From: Thermoplasmata archaeon
GTDB taxonomy: Archaea; Thermoplasmatota; Thermoplasmata; Thermoplasmatales; Thermoplasmataceae
DNA length: 17,769 nt
NCBI GenBank assembly: GCA_021811635.1
Contig: JAJZNS010000069.1
Location: forward strand, 1 to 17,769
Direction of reading: 5' to 3'
Position numbers and translations under genes: made by a program. The notes under the pieces are model-generated. The model was not told where the DNA came from, did not search any database, and saw only the letters and a list, made by a program, of their open reading frames with translations. Numbering within the stretch: the first letter of the stretch is position 1; the number at the start of each line of letters is the position of its first letter. Positions 12,774-17,769 of the stretch are shown here, piece by piece.

Positions 12774-14062
12774 AACAGGTCGCCTCCACCACCGATCAGG
12801 GAGATTGGCCTGGACAGATGCCTGCGCGCACAGGTTGGAACCTCATACATACCGCAATTTATGGATCTTTTCTCTTCGGTGTATTCTGCCGAGGAAGCGC
12901 GTGCTCCGCAGCTGGTGCAGCGGTAATCCCTGTAGCCCCTGTTCTTCATCCTTTTTCCGCATCTGCTGCATTTTGGCGGTGTCCTAATGAAGGACCTCCC
13001 CCTGGCAAGAAGGGCAAATTTCTCAAGATGCATCGATCCGTCAAGATACGATCCGTAAACCCTGACGTAATCGCCTGGCAGAAGCAGCCGGAAACTGGCC
13101 CTGAACGTCTTTGTAGGTTCAAAGGCGGCAATCTTCAGGTTACCATTCCTGGTGCCAATCTCAGCAAAATAATGGCCCCCCTCCATGGGGACAGGTGTAT
13201 CCAGCAGGTAACCTTCCACCTGATACGATTCCCCATTTTTCAGGGATTCCGGGTCTCTTATGATGTGGTCATCGGATGCCTGGTTAGTCCTGTACAGAAT
13301 ATATCTCTCCTCCCCGAGCGTGCGATTAGGTATTGATTCCCTCGTCCTGATCAGGTCGCTGGGACTGGAACCCCTGATCCCGTATATGATTGGTGTCCTT
13401 GAGGATGGGAACATAGCAGCCCTTCGGTTTTCCGGATCAAATGAGTCAAATGTTGTGCCCATTCTGTGCACGCTCAAGGAAATCTCCTCCTTGAGCGGCT
13501 TCCCGTTTTCCCTGAATGGAAAGCCGTAAGAGATGAGCTCGAAGGTCACCCTTAATGCCGGCCAGGAAATGGCTGCGGCTGCCCCGATTATGCCTCTCCC
13601 GTTCCCAATCTTCTCATAAAGGGCAGAATTCTGCTGCAGAAGAATTTCCACATCGCCCAGTTCAACGAATGACTTGACCGCCCTGTCATACAGTTCTGTC
13701 GGGAGCATGCCCCTGGAAACAACAATTCCCGGATTGGTCATGCTGTCATGCTCCATGTATCTCCTCACTATTGTACTGCCCAGTTCAAGCAACTCCTCCA
13801 TGTTTCCTGATTCTTCCCCCTCAGGATAGGAGATAATTGGGTTTTCACCTATGGATCCTATGACGATCGGTCTTCCTCTTCCTTTCCCAAGCCTGATCGC
13901 CAGGCTTGCATTGCCCCTTGTACAGTATGGAACGTTGGGATTGAGTCTGACAAGCGACGGGTATCCGATGAGATCGAGATCGGTTTCCTCGATAATTTTT
14001 GTCATCAGGTAGGTAGTGCACATGCCCCTTGGGGAATCTGTATCGTCCACACCCACGAACAT
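12770..14062 (-). CDS. tiaS: tRNA(Ile2) 2-agmatinylcytidine synthetase
   Basis: TiaS attaches agmatine to C34 of the CAU-anticodon tRNA-Ile so that it reads AUA instead of AUG; it is essential and archaea-specific. The 430 residues show the N-terminal kinase-like domain starting FVGVDDTDSPRGMCTTYL, where the CTT pair (15-17) includes the threonine position reported to be autophosphorylated in the Archaeoglobus enzyme. A ferredoxin-like domain follows (NGRGIIGAAAAISWP near 154-168), then an OB fold at about 279-352, and a zinc ribbon with C365, C368, C382 and C385, followed by GMYEVPTCARRHLSRP. The ATG at 14062 directly abuts the uppS stop (TAAATG), with GGAGGTT 10 bases upstream, and the end overlaps the AK6-like gene. 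Confidence 0.95.
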   Translation of the reverse strand: MFVGVDDTDSPRGMCTTYLMTKIIEETDLDLIGYPSLVRLNPNVPYCTRGNASLAIRLGKGRGRPIVIGSIGENPIISYPEGEESGNMEELLELGSTIVRRYMEHDSMTNPGIVVSRGMLPTELYDRAVKSFVELGDVEILLQQNSALYEKIGNGRGIIGAAAAISWPALRVTFELISYGFPFRENGKPLKEEISLSVHRMGTTFDSFDPENRRAAMFPSSRTPIIYGIRGSSPSDLIRTRESIPNRTLGEERYILYRTNQASDDHIIRDPESLKNGESYQVEGYLLDTPVPMEGGHYFAEIGTRNGNLKIAAFEPTKTFRASFRLLLPGDYVRVYGSYLDGSMHLEKFALLARGRSFIRTPPKCSRCGKRMKNRGYRDYRCTSCGARASSAEYTEEKRSINCGMYEVPTCARRHLSRPISLIGGGGDLF

Positions 14063-14842
14063 TTAGTGACCGAACCTCCTCTTCCTCTGCTGGTAGTTCT
14101 GCACAGCCCTCAGGAGATCAATCTTCTTGAGTTCCGGCCAGTTGACTTCGCAGAAGTAAAGTTCCGAGTACGCAGACTGCCAGAGCAGAAAATTCGAGAC
14201 CCTCTCCTCCCCACTGGTCCTGAACACGAGATCAGGGTCCGGGATGGTCGGGTCATACAGGAACCCGCGGAATGTTTCTTCGCTTATCTCCTCCAGCGCC
14301 AGTTCGCCGCTCCTCACCTTTTCGGAGATCCTTCTGACCGCATCCACAATTTCTGTCCTGCCACCATATCCTATGGCGAGATTCAGCCTGAATTTGCTGT
14401 AGTCCTTCGTAAAATTCTCAACTTTATCAATGGCGTTTCTTAGAGACTGAGGTAGCTGTTCAATTTTGCCAAGTACCCTGATGTTAATCTCGTTCCTGAC
14501 TATTCTTTGGTCATGCAGGAGGTCGTTAAGTGATTTCTCTATCAGATCCATGAGAAAATCCACCTCGCGTTTTGTTCTGGAAAAATTCTCTGTGGAAAAG
14601 GCATAGACTGTCACGATCTTGATGCCTATGTCCCGGCACCATTCGAGCACCTCTTCAAGTTTTTCCTTCCCCTTGACATGGCCAAGAATTTCAGGAAGTC
14701 CCTCACCCCTGGCGTACCTCCTGTTACCGTCTGTGATAATGGCCAGATGTGATGGGATAGGTGCCTTGGCGATCTCGTCCATAAGCACCTTCTCGTATAC
14801 CTCTACTGCTAGGTCTCCAAGTTTTTCCCCGATAGTGGCCAT
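14063..14842 (-). CDS. uppS: cis-prenyltransferase (undecaprenyl-diphosphate synthase family)
   Basis: This 259-residue enzyme adds isopentenyl units in cis to a prenyl diphosphate, making the long polyprenol (dolichol-type) carrier used for archaeal protein glycosylation. All conserved regions are visible: PSHLAIITDGNRRYA with catalytic D38, GHVKG (54-58), YAFSTENFSR (80-89), LAIGYGGRTEIVDA (155-168), and the diphosphate-binding DLVFRTSGEERVSNF (204-218; R208 and R214) followed by YSELYF (225-230) and NWPE. The product length cannot be read from the sequence. Its ATG shares bases with the trm5 stop (TAATG), preceded by GGAAGGAG. A product that serves as lipid carrier would be a plausible acceptor for the glycosyltransferase at 3351-4451. 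Confidence 0.95.
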   Translation of the reverse strand: MATIGEKLGDLAVEVYEKVLMDEIAKAPIPSHLAIITDGNRRYARGEGLPEILGHVKGKEKLEEVLEWCRDIGIKIVTVYAFSTENFSRTKREVDFLMDLIEKSLNDLLHDQRIVRNEINIRVLGKIEQLPQSLRNAIDKVENFTKDYSKFRLNLAIGYGGRTEIVDAVRRISEKVRSGELALEEISEETFRGFLYDPTIPDPDLVFRTSGEERVSNFLLWQSAYSELYFCEVNWPELKKIDLLRAVQNYQQRKRRFGH

Positions 14843-15792
14843 TACTCCTTCCTCAATTCAAGCGAATATAGATTCTTGTCCTTCGAGTAACCATGAACTA
14901 TCCTCTTTCCCACCAGGGAAAGCCCAAGGGCCCTGGCCCTTTCCATCGTTAAAGTGAGGTTCTCAATGTCTGAAATCACGTACAGGTTTATGATGCCTCC
15001 ACTCTTCAGATGGACTGCAGCTATATCCAGGTAGTCCGGAGACTTCATCGGCAGGTTCATGATGATCCTGTCATACTTTGTTTTCGTTTCTCCAAGGAAA
15101 TCAGCAGCGTCCGCACAGACTGGCGTGATCGTCCCCTTCATCCTGTTCAGCGCTATATTTTCAGACATCAGTCGCACTGCTTCCTGATTTATGTCAACAG
15201 CATCTATGGAACATTTGCTTCGTGAAGCAACGGTAATGCTGAATGGTCCGACCCCGGCAAAAAGGTCCAGTATTCTTTCTCTATCCCGTACCCCTTCCGA
15301 CAGGATTTTTCTCTCTGTGGCCAGTCTTGGGGAAAAATAAGCCTTCGACACATCGACCCTGAACCTGAGGCCGTTCTCCCTGTGGATTGTTACAGGATTG
15401 TCCACTCCCCCGAGAAGGAATAGGGATCTTACCCTTTCACTTCCGCTCAGTTTTCCTCCGTAATATACGGTATCGATTCCCCTATTGGTCGTCATGATGC
15501 TGTCAGAGATCTGCTTTGCTTTCTCAACAGATTTCACCTTTACGATTGCAATTTTCCCGATAACGTCAAAGGAGCCGGAATGCTTCATTGGATAGACGCG
15601 TTCCTTCCTGGCTTTGCCTTCGACGTCGACAGTCTCCATGCCCTCAGGCATTGCTGGAGTGTCCTCGTTCAGCGGTATGAGCACGTCCTCCCCGATCCTG
15701 ATGATTTCAAACCCTTTCGCGATCAGGTTCTTCTGCTTCAGCCTCAGGATATTGTCCTGGGCCCTGCTTTTGGGTACCTTAGCGTGAATCAC
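14842..15792 (-). CDS. trm5: tRNA (guanine37-N1)-methyltransferase
   Basis: Trm5 makes m1G37 next to the anticodon, preventing +1 frameshifting, and in archaea supplies the first step of wyosine-type modification in tRNA-Phe. The 316 residues include the N-terminal D1 domain (to about 65), the D2 region around VIGKIAIVKV (77-86), the SPRLATERK element (154-162), the SAM-binding motif DLFAGVGPFS (176-185), the acidic strand end AVDIN (198-202) and the NLPMKSPDYL catalytic motif (246-255). The start is GTG at 15792, overlapping the helicase gene by 14 bases, with GAGGTT nine bases upstream; no ATG lies nearby. It is followed by uppS with a 1-base overlap. Confidence 0.93.
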   Translation of the reverse strand: MIHAKVPKSRAQDNILRLKQKNLIAKGFEIIRIGEDVLIPLNEDTPAMPEGMETVDVEGKARKERVYPMKHSGSFDVIGKIAIVKVKSVEKAKQISDSIMTTNRGIDTVYYGGKLSGSERVRSLFLLGGVDNPVTIHRENGLRFRVDVSKAYFSPRLATERKILSEGVRDRERILDLFAGVGPFSITVASRSKCSIDAVDINQEAVRLMSENIALNRMKGTITPVCADAADFLGETKTKYDRIIMNLPMKSPDYLDIAAVHLKSGGIINLYVISDIENLTLTMERARALGLSLVGKRIVHGYSKDKNLYSLELRKE

Positions 15793-17769
15793 CGGAAATC
15801 AACCTCGCGTTGGAAATTATGGTTTCAGCAAGCCTGTCCGAAAAATTCCTGAGTTTTGCCAGATCAGACACCCTCGCTTCTCCCACCTCCCTGACCGAAT
15901 GGTAGCCTGCATTGTAAAGACGCCTGGCGCGAACCCTGCCAACCTCCCTGATCCTGAGCAGGTCAATCACGTCCTGCCTTACCCCATCCCTGATCCTGAG
16001 CGACAGGTTCATTATTTCATCTCTAACCTGTTTTCTGTAGATTGATGAGAGTTCAGCCATGCTGAAAAGCAGCCATTCCGCGGTTGCGACTCTGCTCTGT
16101 ATATCTCCCGACCCAACACTGTATTTCTCTGAAATCTTATTAATCGGCACTTCATCGATCCAGTCTTTCATTATCAGTGCAAGTTTCAGGGCGGGCGGAT
16201 CTATCCTGTCGGTGTAAAGGCGCTCTCCTGCATCGTCCAGGAGCGGATAATCCTGTTTCTGGACGGAGACCTGAGGCATATCCGGTACCGAAGAGATGCA
16301 GTAAAGCGCCCCGAATACGGAAAATTCCTCCTCAAGGAAATTCTTGAATGCCAGTGCGCTCATGGGGTCTATGTAAAGGTTTGAAACCTTTCTTCCGAAA
16401 TCGGTGGCCTTCAATCCAGCGGAACCGCTGCGGATGAAGTCGTTTGTCTCCAGAAAATCAAGGCTTTCATCCACGGATTGCCTTGCGGGCATGTCACCGG
16501 AATATCCCATGAATGTGCGGGAATAAAAGTCCATCAGCGTTTCTGCGTTATGCGCTATACCGGATGAAATCAATGCAAGGTTGTTAAACCTAAGCAGATG
16601 GACTTCCGACAGTGAGGACCTGATATCCTCGGGTTCATCCTCTATGTATTTCCTGCACATCTCGTACGATTGATCGGACGAGGCCCACAGGTAGCAGTAA
16701 CCCTTCTTATCGTAAGCGGGCCTTCCAGCTCGGCCCATCATTTGCTTTGCCTCCATTATTGAAATGAACTGGCTGTATCCGTCGCTGAATCTGGTGAGGT
16801 CTCTGAGAATTACGGCCCTGGCAGGCAGGTTTACACCAGCTGCTAGGGTAGGGGTCGCGCATATTGCCTTGATCTTTCCTTCCCTGAAGTAATCCTCGAC
16901 CAGCTGCCGGTTCTCGTTAGAAAGGCCTGCGTGATGAAAGGCGACTCCCTTCGAGATCAATTCGAAAAGCAGCGACTCCTTGGATGTCCTCTCATCCTCC
17001 GCAACTGGCAACTCGGGTCCCGCAAGATCAAGCTCCCGGGACAGTTCGATTGCGGTCTCCTCTGCACGCTTCCTCGAATTCCTGAATATCAGAACCTGAC
17101 CGCCTTCGATTATGTGCGATTTTGAAATTTCTGGAAGAGGGTTTTTCAACGCCTCTGACCCGGACTCGTTCTCCACCCTATTCCTGAATATGGTGAAGCT
17201 TTCTATAGGTACAGGACGGAAATTGCTCTTCGTAAGCTTGCATTTGAGCCACCCGCAGAGCTGATCTGCATTGGATATGGTCGCTGAGAGCCCGACAAAT
17301 CTTATGTCCGGGTTAACCAGCCTGGCCGCGGTGATGAAAACCTCAAGCCTCGAACCCCTGTCGCTGTCTCCGAGAAGATGCATCTCGTCAGCCACTATAA
17401 GCCCTATTTCACTCAGGAATTCAGGCTCATGATGGAGCAGTGAGTCGGCCTTTTCCGATGTCATTACGATTACGTCGAATCTGGAGAGCCGCGTGTAGCC
17501 TTCGTTGTAATCCCCTGTCGCGATCCCTACCCTGGCCCCGATCAACCTTAACCTTGACAGGCTTGCGTAAATTTCTGAAGCGAGCGCCCTCAGCGGGACT
17601 ATATAGATCGACTTCAGTCCCTTCAGGTAAGAATCTGTGATGGCTACAGTCGCGATGAGAGTCTTTCCTGCAGCCGTCGGTACTGAAACTATGATGTCTG
17701 ATCCTGATCTGAAGTTCCGGATGGCTTCCTGCTGATGCGGATATAAAGCCAGTCCGTCAGTGCCGAGAA
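15779..17769 (-). CDS. hel308: Hel308-type Ski2-like DNA helicase, N-terminus beyond the window
   Basis: 662 residues are visible; the frame runs off the right edge, and the usual family length of about 700 suggests some 30-50 residues are missing. A TTG at 17545 could be mistaken for a start, but the upstream codons are clearly helicase: the Q-motif-like LYPHQQEAI and the Walker A VPTAAGKTL (nucleotides about 17683-17657). Further on are DEMH (motif II, visible residues 127-130), LSATI (motif III), TPTLAAGVNLPAR (motif IV/V) and QMMGRAGRP (motif VI, about 342-350), then a winged helix, a ratchet domain and a C-terminal helix-hairpin-helix (REVGRVRARRLYNAGYHSVR). Hel308 is a 3'-5' helicase that remodels stalled replication forks. 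It is the promoter-proximal visible gene of the cluster ending at 11741. Confidence 0.95.
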   Translation of the reverse strand, partial: LGTDGLALYPHQQEAIRNFRSGSDIIVSVPTAAGKTLIATVAITDSYLKGLKSIYIVPLRALASEIYASLSRLRLIGARVGIATGDYNEGYTRLSRFDVIVMTSEKADSLLHHEPEFLSEIGLIVADEMHLLGDSDRGSRLEVFITAARLVNPDIRFVGLSATISNADQLCGWLKCKLTKSNFRPVPIESFTIFRNRVENESGSEALKNPLPEISKSHIIEGGQVLIFRNSRKRAEETAIELSRELDLAGPELPVAEDERTSKESLLFELISKGVAFHHAGLSNENRQLVEDYFREGKIKAICATPTLAAGVNLPARAVILRDLTRFSDGYSQFISIMEAKQMMGRAGRPAYDKKGYCYLWASSDQSYEMCRKYIEDEPEDIRSSLSEVHLLRFNNLALISSGIAHNAETLMDFYSRTFMGYSGDMPARQSVDESLDFLETNDFIRSGSAGLKATDFGRKVSNLYIDPMSALAFKNFLEEEFSVFGALYCISSVPDMPQVSVQKQDYPLLDDAGERLYTDRIDPPALKLALIMKDWIDEVPINKISEKYSVGSGDIQSRVATAEWLLFSMAELSSIYRKQVRDEIMNLSLRIRDGVRQDVIDLLRIREVGRVRARRLYNAGYHSVREVGEARVSDLAKLRNFSDRLAETIISNARLISGDSR

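Overview
The window is an archaeal chromosome segment, most likely from the Thermoplasmata (Thermoplasma/Ferroplasma relatives). The informational genes are archaeal: an archaeal/eukaryotic-type PheRS beta chain, the short aEF1-beta, TiaS, Trm5, a Hel308-type helicase, an AK6-type kinase and a CDP-alcohol archaetidyltransferase. Promoters look like archaeal TATA boxes with short or no leaders, Shine-Dalgarno sites are of the GGTG(A) type, and genes are packed with 1-14 nt overlaps. Base composition is near 50% G+C by eye. I see no rRNA, tRNA, insertion sequence or CRISPR array.

Layout. (1) 1-233 is a divergent control region: the first 22 codons of a leftward gene, a TATA box for each direction, and a perfect 15-bp palindrome next to the rightward TATA. 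(2) 261-1286 (+) is a regulator with an N-terminal winged helix fused to an NMT1/THI5-like ligand-binding domain; its stop overlaps the convergent pheT stop. (3) 1283-3350 (-) is a ribbon-helix-helix gene followed by pheT. (4) 3351-4940 (-) is an operon of a 55-residue zinc-ribbon protein, aEF1-beta and a membrane glycosyltransferase. (5) 4956-9827 (-) is a tightly coupled trio: gamma-carbonic-anhydrase-like protein, a 1227-residue TPR protein and a small site-2-type membrane protease. (6) 9828-9916 is a compact divergent promoter; rightward it drives a probably leaderless phosphohexomutase (9917-11254). (7) 11255-11740 has no convincing gene but several strong hairpins. (8) 11741-17769 (-) is a six-gene overlapping cluster, in transcription order hel308 (5' end outside the window), trm5, uppS, tiaS, AK6-like kinase, CDP-alcohol phosphatidyltransferase.

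Functionally, pheT, aEF1-beta, Trm5 and TiaS serve decoding. UppS, the glycosyltransferase, the phosphohexomutase and the CDP-alcohol transferase serve envelope lipid and sugar biosynthesis. Hel308 serves replication-fork repair. The least explained parts are the fused regulator with its palindrome, the carbonic anhydrase/TPR/protease trio, the hairpin-rich gap, and the CDP-alcohol transferase, whose homologous N-terminus has no normal start codon.
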